Shown here: positions 25,268 to 33,754 of the stretch, piece by piece | Position numbering within the stretch: the first letter of the stretch is position 1 | Layout: the number at the start of each line of letters is the position of its first letter | Source: an uncultured Bacteroidales bacterium | GTDB taxonomy: Bacteria; Bacteroidota; Bacteroidia; Bacteroidales; UBA932 | NCBI GenBank assembly: GCA_934717185.1 | Contig: CAKUYQ010000007.1 | Location: forward strand, 42,861 to 106,860 | Direction: 5' to 3' | Length of the DNA: 64,000 nucleotides | Program-made: the position numbers and the translations under genes | Notes under the pieces: generated by a model | What the model was told of the DNA's origin: nothing | The model's database searches: none | The model's input: the letters and a program-made list of their open reading frames with translations, nothing else

Positions 25268-27625
25268 TTAATTCAGACCTATTCTGCCGGTAATATTACC
25301 CTTTTGCGTGTCTGCTTTTCTTGCCCTTTTAGCAGTACCCCAACTAAAATTGTAGGAAATATTCAACTGATAACCTCTGAACGATGCGCCATTGTGTACA
25401 GTCTGAACATAGTCACCCATATCTAAATTGGTGTCACCTCTTTTCTGAGAATCCAACAAATCCGTAATATTAAATCCTATATTCCATCTTTTGATTCTTT
25501 TGGAAAATGCTAAATTAACAAGAAGCGGGTCTTTTCTTGTAGCATTGTAACTTACTCTCTTGGCAGTACTTCCAAACGCCCACATCCTTATTGAATAGAA
25601 CTTAGGCAAAGCCAATGACAACATTATATTATAAGACATAGAGTTTACAATATTACTTTTCCCTTTAACACTGAATTCAGAAAAGTTGTACGATGCGGAT
25701 AACCCTAAAGAGAGCATATTAAACAGATAATTATTATAGTTTAAAGAGAGATTTGCACCCTTAGAGACAGCCTCATTGGTATAAGTCATATAAACAGTCC
25801 CTTCATCATCTGAATACATATATGACGTTATCGCATCATCTGCATTGCTATAGCCTGCCGACAAGTTTATTTGATTGAACAGTTGTAAGGAAAGGTTATA
25901 ATTGTTTGTATAATAAGATGTTAAATTTGGATTACCAACCCTTACATAAATATCTCTATCGGACAGATAGGTGTTTGGATTAAGCTGGAATATGGTTGGA
26001 CGACTAACCGTCCGAGAATAGTTTGCGCTCAAAATATGCCCTTTCTTTTGGTTTATATAATACCTTAAAGATACATTAGGTACAAAATCCAAATAGTTGT
26101 TATCATCTATATTTGCCCATTTGATCTGAGCACCACCTCTAAAGCCAAACTTATTAAAGTTTGCAGAGTATGATGCAAAATACCTTAGCTCACTCTCGTT
26201 GTATACAAAAGATGATTCATTGTTAACAGCCTCATTCTTTATATATGAATATTGCATTCCAGTATTAATGCTATATATTCTCTTAAATCTCTTTGAATAG
26301 TTTGCATACCCCACAAAAGAGTTTGTATTATTCTCTGTTTTTGTAAGGTTTTCATCCTTTTTCTCATCACTTTCTATATCAAAAGAACCGGTAGTAATAT
26401 CATCGCTATTATATGCTCCTACATAGTCGCCTGTTACTGTCAATTCAGATGCATCTTTAAACTTATGTACATACATTATCGAAACAGATGGTTGAGTATT
26501 AACTGTTTCATAATCTCTGAAACTACCTCCCGGCAACAGACTTTTATCTGTGGATTCCACTTTCGTTTTTCTGTTTTGCGTTCTGGTTATCTTCCAATAT
26601 GATACATCGGCCGAGATATAGTCATTTTCTGATATGTCATATCCTACACCCATAATTCCTTTTACGGTATATGGCTGTTTTGTTTTTTCTTTGATAATAT
26701 TCACCACCTGTTTCTCTGACTCTTTCCAATTGTTGGTTATAGTCTCCTTAGAATTACTGTTTATGGTCGCAGACATAAAAGAGGCATACAAAGAAAACTT
26801 CTCTCTTCTGTAATCAAGATTAGCCATTGGATCAATGGCAAACCTGTTTTTGTTTCCCATTGCTGCAACTGAAGCAGAAACAAACCCGCCGGTATGTTTT
26901 TTTGTAGTTATCTTTAAGGCCGTACCACCATATCGCTCAGATATATCCGGGTCTGAAATCACCTCTATCTTCTCTATGTCGCCACCTTTATATGTATTCA
27001 AATATGAAAGAAGGTTATTATTGTCTACCTTAACCTTCCTCCTATCTATATATATATTACTGATCTGCTTGCCATAAAGGTTAACACCATTGGTAATCAT
27101 TATGCCGGGTGCTGTTTGAAGTACATCTGTAAGATCTTTATTTTTTAGAGAGGCTATGTTGCCTATCTTATATTCGTAGCCGCTCATATTGTAATCTACC
27201 CTGTTGGCAACTATCTTAGCCTCTTTTAGAGTATTTATCTCCTCTTTTAGTATAATACTTCCAATGTTAAGACTATTTTCTACGGTTAAGTTGAGAGTAT
27301 ATTTTTCATAACCTAATAAAGAAACCTCCAATATATATGCCCCGGCTTTAGCGTTTAATGCAAACGCACCATCCGCTCCGCTTGTTGTACCTGTAAGTTT
27401 TTTTGTTACATTATTTGACAATACAACAGAGGCAAACTCTACCGGCTGTTCATCTTTATCTATAACCTTTCCAGTTATCTTGTAAGAGTTCTGAGCATAG
27501 ACACCCTCACATAACAACAAGAATAGGGTAAAATAAACTGCAAAACGAGAGCAGAATTGCAAACCTGTTTGATAACTATGCCAATGTGCTACGTTTATAA
27601 TAGTTTTATCAAAATATACTCTCAT
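25268..27625 (-). CDS. Outer-membrane beta-barrel protein, module copy 3
   Basis: The 785-residue protein has the same plan as copies 1 and 2: Ig-like domain (KDEQPVEFASVVLSNN), plug-like domain (LTDVLQTAPGIMI) and barrel, ending DTQKGNITGRIGLN. Its N-terminus is odd. It begins MRVYF like the others, then has about 27 extra residues (DKTIINVAHWHSY...) before the hydrophobic signal segment VYFTLFLLLCEGVYA. No other ATG in frame would remove this extension, so the signal peptide has a long n-region unless a non-ATG start is used. The CxxC protein is 11 bases upstream. Confidence 0.78.
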   Translation of the reverse strand: MRVYFDKTIINVAHWHSYQTGLQFCSRFAVYFTLFLLLCEGVYAQNSYKITGKVIDKDEQPVEFASVVLSNNVTKKLTGTTSGADGAFALNAKAGAYILEVSLLGYEKYTLNLTVENSLNIGSIILKEEINTLKEAKIVANRVDYNMSGYEYKIGNIASLKNKDLTDVLQTAPGIMITNGVNLYGKQISNIYIDRRKVKVDNNNLLSYLNTYKGGDIEKIEVISDPDISERYGGTALKITTKKHTGGFVSASVAAMGNKNRFAIDPMANLDYRREKFSLYASFMSATINSNSKETITNNWKESEKQVVNIIKEKTKQPYTVKGIMGVGYDISENDYISADVSYWKITRTQNRKTKVESTDKSLLPGGSFRDYETVNTQPSVSIMYVHKFKDASELTVTGDYVGAYNSDDITTGSFDIESDEKKDENLTKTENNTNSFVGYANYSKRFKRIYSINTGMQYSYIKNEAVNNESSFVYNESELRYFASYSANFNKFGFRGGAQIKWANIDDNNYLDFVPNVSLRYYINQKKGHILSANYSRTVSRPTIFQLNPNTYLSDRDIYVRVGNPNLTSYYTNNYNLSLQLFNQINLSAGYSNADDAITSYMYSDDEGTVYMTYTNEAVSKGANLSLNYNNYLFNMLSLGLSASYNFSEFSVKGKSNIVNSMSYNIMLSLALPKFYSIRMWAFGSTAKRVSYNATRKDPLLVNLAFSKRIKRWNIGFNITDLLDSQKRGDTNLDMGDYVQTVHNGASFRGYQLNISYNFSWGTAKRARKADTQKGNITGRIGLN

Positions 27626-27636
27626 AGCTTAAATCA

Positions 27637-27891
27637 TTAATATGAACTTCTTTCAATCGCGCCATCCCATACGTACCCACATACTCTGCATAGGGCACTA
27701 TATTTGTCTTTGTCACGATTGTCATAATGATAATGGTACACATCATAACTTCCACAAATTCCACACCTAATAGCTTTTGCATGCTTTTCATTACAATACG
27801 TACAATTATCTGTATAAGCAATTGCTACAACACTACCAATTGTTATAAGTAGCAGTGATACTAATGTAATTGTTTTAATTTTTACTTTCAT
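27637..27891 (-). CDS. Small exported protein with three CxxC pairs, module copy 3
   Basis: The ATG at 27891 gives 84 residues. A signal segment (ITLVSLLLITIGSVVAIA) precedes CxxC pairs at 30/33, 43/46 and 68/71. The middle is rich in His and Tyr (DVYHYHYDNRD), a different spacer from the other two copies although the cysteine frame is kept. It lies 11 bases before the copy 3 barrel, the tightest spacing of the three modules. This suggests one transcript and shared function. Confidence 0.7.
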   Translation of the reverse strand: MKVKIKTITLVSLLLITIGSVVAIAYTDNCTYCNEKHAKAIRCGICGSYDVYHYHYDNRDKDKYSALCRVCGYVWDGAIERSSY

Positions 27892-28060
27892 AATTTTGAT
27901 TTTAAATATTAATAAATTATTTTGTTTCGGGAATGGTACAAGACGCTGCACTAGCAGATTATCTAATATTCCCTTCGCGTACAAATATAGCTGATTAATA
28001 CCAAAAAGCTGCAAACGTAAATAATAAAACACTCATAATTGTTGTAAATTTGCACCCGTT

Positions 28061-30466
28061 ATGAGATACTTAAAAAGACTATTGGCAATGGCGGGAGTGT
28101 CGTTATTATTCGTAACCGCAGCCACAACATATACCCATGCAGATAATAATCTGCTTCCCGACAAAAAATATGGAGATTACAGAGATGACCCTAAGATCCG
28201 CCACCAGGCAGATTCTGTTCTTAAAACGCTCTCCCTTAGAGAGAAGATTGCGCAGATAATAATTATTGCATACCAAGTCGACGATTCACAGAAGGCGAAA
28301 AATCTGCAAAACCGCCTCATTAAAGATGAAGGCCTTGGAGGGGTAATAATAATGAACGACCCATTGGACGGTGCTATAAAGAGGCTTAATGAGTTCCATG
28401 CAATGGCAAAGACACCGCTTCTTGTTACCATAGACGGCGAGTGGGGTCTTTCCATGAGGTTTGACGAGATACCGGTATTTCCACGCCAGATGCAGTTGGG
28501 TGCATTAAGCTCAGATTCACTTGTATATGAGGTTGGAAAGGCTTTTGGAGAGGAGTGCAACAAACTTAATATTCATGTAGATTTTGCACCGGATATAGAT
28601 ATAAACAACAACATAAATAACCCTGTAATAAACACACGTTCTTTTGGCGAAGACAGGGAGAAGGTGGCCAAATACGGTATTGCACTAAGCAAAGGGATGG
28701 CCTCAATGAATGTTGCAGGTTCTGCAAAGCATTTTCCCGGGCATGGAGATACAGATGTAGACTCCCATAAGGGGCTGCCGGTTCTTAACTTCACAAAAAG
28801 CAGATTGGACAGTCTTGAACTATACCCTTTCAGACAACTTATTGCAAATGGAGTGGATATGGTTATGGTTGGCCATTTGGAGGTTAAGGCTTTGGATGAA
28901 ACAGGCACCATCTCCTCTATATCGCGCAGAATCATTACAGATCTTCTTAGAAACGAATATGGTTATGATGGCATTATCTGCACAGATGCTCTTGGAATGG
29001 ATGGGGTGGCAAAGGCATCTGGGTTGGATCAGGCGCATGTTGCATTGGAGGCATATAAGGCAGGTGTAGATATTCTTCTTATGCCAGAGGATGTAGAGAA
29101 TACCTTGGATCTTATATCCAACGCAATAAAAAAAGGGGAGTTGAGTGAAGAGGAATTAGATGGTAAGGTTCTTAAAATGCTTATGCTAAAGGCAAGATGC
29201 GGGATGTTTGAAAAGAGCTACAGACCGTTTGTAAGCAGATACAAACTTGCAGAAAAGATGCAGAGCAGACACAATGAGAACCTTATAAAGGAGATTGGGG
29301 AGAAGAGCGTTACACTTCTTACAAATAGAGGCGATCTGTTGCCTCTTGGCAATCTTAACGGCAAAAAAGTTGGTGTAGTAGCCTTTGGGAGCAGAGAGAA
29401 GAACAGTCTGTTTAACAACTATGTACAACATTATGTTGCTGCAGATTCTGTTCTTTTGGATTCAAAGGCAACAGTGGAGGATATTGCAGCTGCCAAAAAG
29501 GCGATGGGGCAAAAGGATATTGTAATATTTGCCTTTAACAATACAGACAGCAGGCCTTACAAGAACTATGGAATAGACTCCAAACAATTTGATTTTATAA
29601 CAAAATGGGCCGCAGAACAGCCATCTGTTGCGGCTTATATGGGTTCTCCATACGCATATTCAAAGATTGACAACGTTGATAATTTTAATTCTTTTATAGT
29701 TGGTTATCAATCTATTGATGCGAATAATCTTGCAACTGTGGAATCTATCTTTGGGGCAATACCAACGGTTGGTGTCCTTCCTGTAAGCACAGGCAACCTA
29801 AAGGTTGGCGAATCTGTTATTCTTTCAGATAAAACAAGACCTCAGTACCGGTTCTACCACAATACAGAACCTGCTACATACACAGCTTCATTGCAGCTAA
29901 GAGACAGTTCTGCTTTCATCACATTATTACCACTTGTCGGGAAGCTGATTGAAAATAACGAGTTTTCCGTTTTTACAGAGTTAGGGCATATTTTAATGAA
30001 TACAGAGGGTTCTGAATCAAATGAGTTTCATAACAGCTACGCAGCAATAAACGGAGATCATGCAAAGATTCTCTTATGGGATCTAATGTCACACAGGAGT
30101 GGACTACCTAATGTAAACAACTTGAATTCCATAAATAGCAGCAATGTAAGTGAGTTGAATATTGAACAACATACAGAACCTGTCTTTAGCAATGCCAACA
30201 TTTACTACATAAGGAGGATTATTGACAAGTATTATCAAAATGCAGACAACACCATTAAGAATGAAACAGACAATCTGTTTGAATTAATGGAGATGTATGG
30301 CAGTACTGTAAACAAGAGCGGGAATATAACCACTACAGCAAAAGATTTGGAGAAGTTTCTGTTTACCATAGACAACAACGGAAAATATGCCGGGAAACAG
30401 GTATTTTCACCAAGCACCGCAAAACTTCTTAAAGATCTATTGATCTACTACATGCCTGCTCTATGA
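28061..30466 (+). CDS. GH3 beta-N-acetylhexosaminidase (NagZ-type) with degenerate beta-lactamase-like tail
   Basis: The 801-residue exported protein (signal peptide to about residue 26, ending HADNN) has a GH3 catalytic domain. Family motifs are KHFPGHGDTDVDSH at about 223-236, with the His/Asp loop specific to NagZ, and TDALGM near 308 with the nucleophile Asp. It would release N-acetylglucosamine from muropeptides. A GH3 C-terminal-like domain follows. The last ~200 residues resemble a serine beta-lactamase-like domain (LWDLMSHRSGLPN near 677), but I see no SxxK motif where it should be, so that domain looks catalytically dead and shortened. Its end overlaps the convergent MFS gene by 19 bases. 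Confidence 0.85.
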   Translation: MRYLKRLLAMAGVSLLFVTAATTYTHADNNLLPDKKYGDYRDDPKIRHQADSVLKTLSLREKIAQIIIIAYQVDDSQKAKNLQNRLIKDEGLGGVIIMNDPLDGAIKRLNEFHAMAKTPLLVTIDGEWGLSMRFDEIPVFPRQMQLGALSSDSLVYEVGKAFGEECNKLNIHVDFAPDIDINNNINNPVINTRSFGEDREKVAKYGIALSKGMASMNVAGSAKHFPGHGDTDVDSHKGLPVLNFTKSRLDSLELYPFRQLIANGVDMVMVGHLEVKALDETGTISSISRRIITDLLRNEYGYDGIICTDALGMDGVAKASGLDQAHVALEAYKAGVDILLMPEDVENTLDLISNAIKKGELSEEELDGKVLKMLMLKARCGMFEKSYRPFVSRYKLAEKMQSRHNENLIKEIGEKSVTLLTNRGDLLPLGNLNGKKVGVVAFGSREKNSLFNNYVQHYVAADSVLLDSKATVEDIAAAKKAMGQKDIVIFAFNNTDSRPYKNYGIDSKQFDFITKWAAEQPSVAAYMGSPYAYSKIDNVDNFNSFIVGYQSIDANNLATVESIFGAIPTVGVLPVSTGNLKVGESVILSDKTRPQYRFYHNTEPATYTASLQLRDSSAFITLLPLVGKLIENNEFSVFTELGHILMNTEGSESNEFHNSYAAINGDHAKILLWDLMSHRSGLPNVNNLNSINSSNVSELNIEQHTEPVFSNANIYYIRRIIDKYYQNADNTIKNETDNLFELMEMYGSTVNKSGNITTTAKDLEKFLFTIDNNGKYAGKQVFSPSTAKLLKDLLIYYMPAL

Positions 30467-31659
30467 TTCTTTCTTAAGCTTCTTATGGCTAATGGGGTAA
30501 CTATCAGCACAACAACAAGATTAAAGAGGATTGCAATAGGGAAAGAGGTATAATTGCCATTATTGAAAAATGTACCGATAACGGCATTATATACAAACTG
30601 TCCCCATAGAGACATGAACATAACTACTGAAAATGCGCTTCCCGATATATGCTTGAACTTTTCACCTATTGCATTAAATACTACAGGGTAGGTTGAGCCA
30701 AGGCCAAAGCCCAACAGTGTCATACCAATAAAACATAATGTAATGTTGGCAGGCATAAATAGTATAAATGATACCCCAACCGCTCCCACCACTACATATA
30801 CCACAAGTACAGATATATCTTTCATTACAGACATGAGGTAAGAGAGAACAAAACGTCCCAATAACATACCTATAGTGAATATGGTAAGTGAGAATGTAGC
30901 CATACCATGGGACATCCCGAAACTCTCAAAAAACTGTGTGGTAAAACTTCCGCTTATTCCCTCAAAGCCGCTTTGAAGGAACAGCACAAGTGCTAACCCC
31001 AAGAATGCCGGGAACGATAGAAGATATTTAAGTTTACATGTAAATGAGGAGTTGTTCCCAATCTCAAAATCGTTTACATCTTTGGATTTTCCCTGTGGCA
31101 CCGCTGTTTTTGGCCCCGGGAAATCTATTATAACAAAGTAGATTATAGACAATACCATAATTACAGCAACAGCAATAAGCACATAGTTGTAATGAATGAA
31201 TGTGCATGCTAATGTCCAAAGCAATGCTCCTACACAATAACATGCTCCCAACAGGCTTATTCTGCTACCACGCTTGTCGGAATCGTAAATATCCGAGACA
31301 AGTGCGTTAGTCTCTCCATTTAGGATACCCCCGCCAATGCCTACAAAGAATATGCTCGCAACAAGCAGATAGAACTCTTTTATGTAAGCAAGCCCCATAA
31401 TACCTAATAAAAGTACCGCAGCACCGGATATAAGCAACCATTTATATCCAAATTTATCCATTACAGGCCCAAATATCAATGTACCTACAATAATGCCGGC
31501 AGACATTATAGGCGCCAAGATATTGGCATTGGGATAAATTGAATTAAGCGGAGGCAGCAGTACTCCCAATGACAACATGACAATGCCAAAAAAAGCGAGC
31601 CCTATACATGCCGCTATAAAAACCTTCGTTGTATTGTAATCTTTATTCTCCTTTACCAT
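30448..31659 (-). CDS. Major facilitator superfamily transporter
   Basis: The 403-residue protein has about 12 hydrophobic segments and MFS motif-like sequences such as GPVMDKFGYKWLL after helix 2 and SDIYDSDKRGSR in the first half. The form is that of a sugar or small-metabolite permease. Its gene is convergent with the NagZ-type gene, with overlapping stops. Peptidoglycan sugars are a plausible substrate, but only the neighbourhood suggests it. Confidence 0.78.
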   Translation of the reverse strand: MVKENKDYNTTKVFIAACIGLAFFGIVMLSLGVLLPPLNSIYPNANILAPIMSAGIIVGTLIFGPVMDKFGYKWLLISGAAVLLLGIMGLAYIKEFYLLVASIFFVGIGGGILNGETNALVSDIYDSDKRGSRISLLGACYCVGALLWTLACTFIHYNYVLIAVAVIMVLSIIYFVIIDFPGPKTAVPQGKSKDVNDFEIGNNSSFTCKLKYLLSFPAFLGLALVLFLQSGFEGISGSFTTQFFESFGMSHGMATFSLTIFTIGMLLGRFVLSYLMSVMKDISVLVVYVVVGAVGVSFILFMPANITLCFIGMTLLGFGLGSTYPVVFNAIGEKFKHISGSAFSVVMFMSLWGQFVYNAVIGTFFNNGNYTSFPIAILFNLVVVLIVTPLAIRSLRKNHRAGM

Positions 31660-31678
31660 TTTTAAATAACTTCTTTAT

Positions 31679-31905
31679 AGCTAAGCTTTGGCGTTGGCTT
31701 TGGCTTTAGCTTTCTCTACCCTCTTTACTCTCTTTACTCTCTTTACCCTCTTTACTCTCCATACAATCCTTACCAAAAAGGCCAACGCCATATGAGTTTA
31801 TTGTTTATTGTTAAAAGTCTATAGTCAGTTAATTTGTTTATAGTTTAAAAAAGTTAGTTTTTCATATTTACTCTATAAACCATAAACTTTCAACTATTAA
31901 CTTTT
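31679..31905. repeat. Intergenic hexamer-arm repeat element H1
   Basis: The left part is a run of TTDGCK-type hexamers (ctttggcgttggctttggctttagc). Next is a tandem of CTCTTTAC units (31716-31760) and then the complementary arm AAGGCCAACGCC near 31777-31790. The remainder is A+T-rich with TTTATAGTTT and CTATAAACC blocks in opposite orientation. No coding frame is present. Similar elements lie at 38244, 60269, 62160 and 63392. Confidence 0.65.
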
Positions 31906-31909
31906 ATAG

Positions 31910-32860
31910 TTAGTTCATCATCTTTCTCTTTTTAAAGACAAAGGATGCTGCAAATACAGAGAGCAACATAACCGCTATAACTAGAACAAAGTCCCAATTG
32001 CTGTCTAATAGCGGCAGTTTTACGTTCATTCCAAAGATTCCGGATATAAGTGTGGGCGGCATAAACAGCAGTGAGACAAAGGTTAGCACCTTCATTATTT
32101 TGTTCTGGTCCAAGTTAATTAAACCTAAAACCGTATTCTGCAGATATTCAAGTCTTTCAAAGCTAAAATTTGTATGGTTAAGCAATGAGCCAATATCCTT
32201 TATTATTACGTTGAGCTTTGCATGTACGTCACGCGGGAACTTATCTGATTTAAGTATAGAGGAGATCATTCGCTGTTTATCTACAATATTCTCTCTTACA
32301 ATCATTGTGTTCTCCTGCAACTGGTTAATATCCAACAGGAAGTCCTCATTTACATTCTCTCCCAAACTTACCCTCTTACTAAATTGTGCAATCTCCTTTG
32401 CCATAAGCTCAATCATATCTGCATCCAGATCTATTCTGTTCTCCAATATTGCAACAAGAATATGATATCCTGTGGGAAAGAGCTTACTCATATTCCCCAA
32501 TCTTCTTTGCAGATCTGTAAAAGTCCTTAACGGCACCTGTCTTATTGTAACAAGAATACCCTCCGATAGGATAAAGGAAACAGCCTCCATAGAGTAGTTG
32601 TCGGGACCCGGAATAAGAAAGTTTGTATTGGCAAATATGGTTGTGTCTGTCTCTGAATATCTTGATGATGACTCAATCTCCTCTGCCGTGGCCCTGCTCT
32701 GCAAAGTTGTATCGAGAAATGCCTCTACACCTCTTTTTTCTTCGCCCGTGGGTTCAAACAGATCTACCCAAAGTACATCATCAAATCCCAATTCGTCGAG
32801 ATCCAAAAGATTAGACGAGGTCTGAATCTGTCCTTTCTGTTTATAGAAAATCTCTATCAT
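31910..32860 (-). CDS. corA: CorA-family magnesium/cobalt transporter
   Basis: The 316-residue protein has a large soluble N-terminal domain with long helices and two C-terminal membrane helices. The family-defining GMN motif (SGIFGMNV) lies between them, and it ends in the basic sequence FKKRKMMN. CorA works as a homopentamer in the inner membrane to let in Mg2+ and other divalent ions. The length fits the family. It stands alone between a repeat element and mntP on the same strand. Confidence 0.9.
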   Translation of the reverse strand: MIEIFYKQKGQIQTSSNLLDLDELGFDDVLWVDLFEPTGEEKRGVEAFLDTTLQSRATAEEIESSSRYSETDTTIFANTNFLIPGPDNYSMEAVSFILSEGILVTIRQVPLRTFTDLQRRLGNMSKLFPTGYHILVAILENRIDLDADMIELMAKEIAQFSKRVSLGENVNEDFLLDINQLQENTMIVRENIVDKQRMISSILKSDKFPRDVHAKLNVIIKDIGSLLNHTNFSFERLEYLQNTVLGLINLDQNKIMKVLTFVSLLFMPPTLISGIFGMNVKLPLLDSNWDFVLVIAVMLLSVFAASFVFKKRKMMN

Positions 32861-32927
32861 AAGCCACCTCCTTTGTTAATTATTCAGGGACACGCGCACA
32901 ACGCTGTGCAAAGTTATAAAAAATACT

Positions 32928-33503
32928 CTAAAAACAGAGATGCTCAACAAGAATCTTAATACCAATCGCTACCAAAATCACACCACCGGCTATCTCTGCT
33001 TTTTTTCCAATCTTAATACCAAGTGCCTGCCCCCATTTTACCCCTATATATGACGCCAATGCAGTTATAACAACAGTTGATAAAACAGCAAAACCAATCT
33101 TTAGCGCAGGAAGCATCATAAATGCAAGTGAAACGCCAACAGCCACGGCATCTATACTTGTTGCAACAGCAAGCAGTACGAGCCTTTTCAATTTAAGGAA
33201 ATCAGCCGCTTGTTCACCATCATCCTCTTTATGAGATGCCCCCCCATATACCATTTTACCTCCAAGATAGAGAAGTATTACAAAAGCAATCCAATGGTCC
33301 CATTCATTAATGAAGGAGGCAAAGAATGTTCCGGCTATCCAACCGGCAAAAAGAAACATCGCCTGAAGTATCCCAAAGACCAAGATAACTTTTAATCTTT
33401 GAAGTGATGTCATTTGCGGGGTCTGTATTCCACCGCCTATTGAGACGGCAAATGTATCAAAGCAGAGACCTACAGCCAAAAGTACCAGTTCTAAATATGT
33501 CAT
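32928..33503 (-). CDS. mntP: Manganese efflux pump
   Basis: From the ATG at 33503 (the open frame upstream runs through the hairpin at 33528 and is unlikely to be translated) the protein has 191 residues and six hydrophobic segments. Two repeated motifs mark the family: GLCFDTFAVSIGGG near 12-25 and ATSIDAVAVGVS near 113-124, each with the conserved acidic residue. It exports Mn2+ from the cytoplasm. E. coli mntP has an RNA leader switch; here a simple hairpin with a T tract lies in the leader. Confidence 0.9.
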   Translation of the reverse strand: MTYLELVLLAVGLCFDTFAVSIGGGIQTPQMTSLQRLKVILVFGILQAMFLFAGWIAGTFFASFINEWDHWIAFVILLYLGGKMVYGGASHKEDDGEQAADFLKLKRLVLLAVATSIDAVAVGVSLAFMMLPALKIGFAVLSTVVITALASYIGVKWGQALGIKIGKKAEIAGGVILVAIGIKILVEHLCF

Positions 33504-33523
33504 TAACCAATAATTTAAAGACC

Positions 33524-33558
33524 AAAAGAGGGTGACCAAAAAGAAATTGTTCACCCTC
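33524..33558 (-). promoter_or_regulatory. Hairpin with short T tract in the mntP leader
   Basis: On the minus strand GAGGGTGA at 33558-33551 pairs with TCACCCTC at 33535-33528 and TTTT follows. It lies 24 bases before the mntP start, so it could be an attenuator rather than a terminator for an upstream gene. I do not see the conserved yybP-ykoY core, so a manganese riboswitch is not claimed. Confidence 0.5.
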
Positions 33559-33594
33559 ATAATTATATATAATTGATTATATTGTCTATTATTT

Positions 33595-33754
33595 AGTAAG
33601 CGTTAAAAAATAAGTTGGTAAAGATTTAGCAGTATTTTGAGGATAGATGTCTTTTTGAAGAGAGAGTGTGCCGGTGGCACATGACTGATGAGAAAAGACA
33701 TATAGACCGAAAAGACAATTAAAGATTACCAAGTTATTTTTTTAAGATTACTTA
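33595..33754. mobile_element. MITE copy 1
   Basis: This is one of three ~160-bp copies in the window. It begins AGTAAGCGTTAAAAAATAAG and ends with an imperfect inverted copy of the same sequence, giving terminal repeats of about 27 bp. Inside is TGTGCC-GGT-GGCACA, and the whole element folds back on itself. It codes for nothing, so a transposase from elsewhere would be needed. Its right end holds the final Lys codon and stop of the SSS transporter gene. Confidence 0.85.

Noticed and set aside
33655..33735. Hammerhead-ribozyme-like core (CTGATGAG ... GAAA with a GTCTTT/AAAGAC stem) inside all three MITEs
   Set aside because: Stems I and III can be drawn, but stem II would have only one base pair between CTGATGA and GAAA, so a working ribozyme is not supported.
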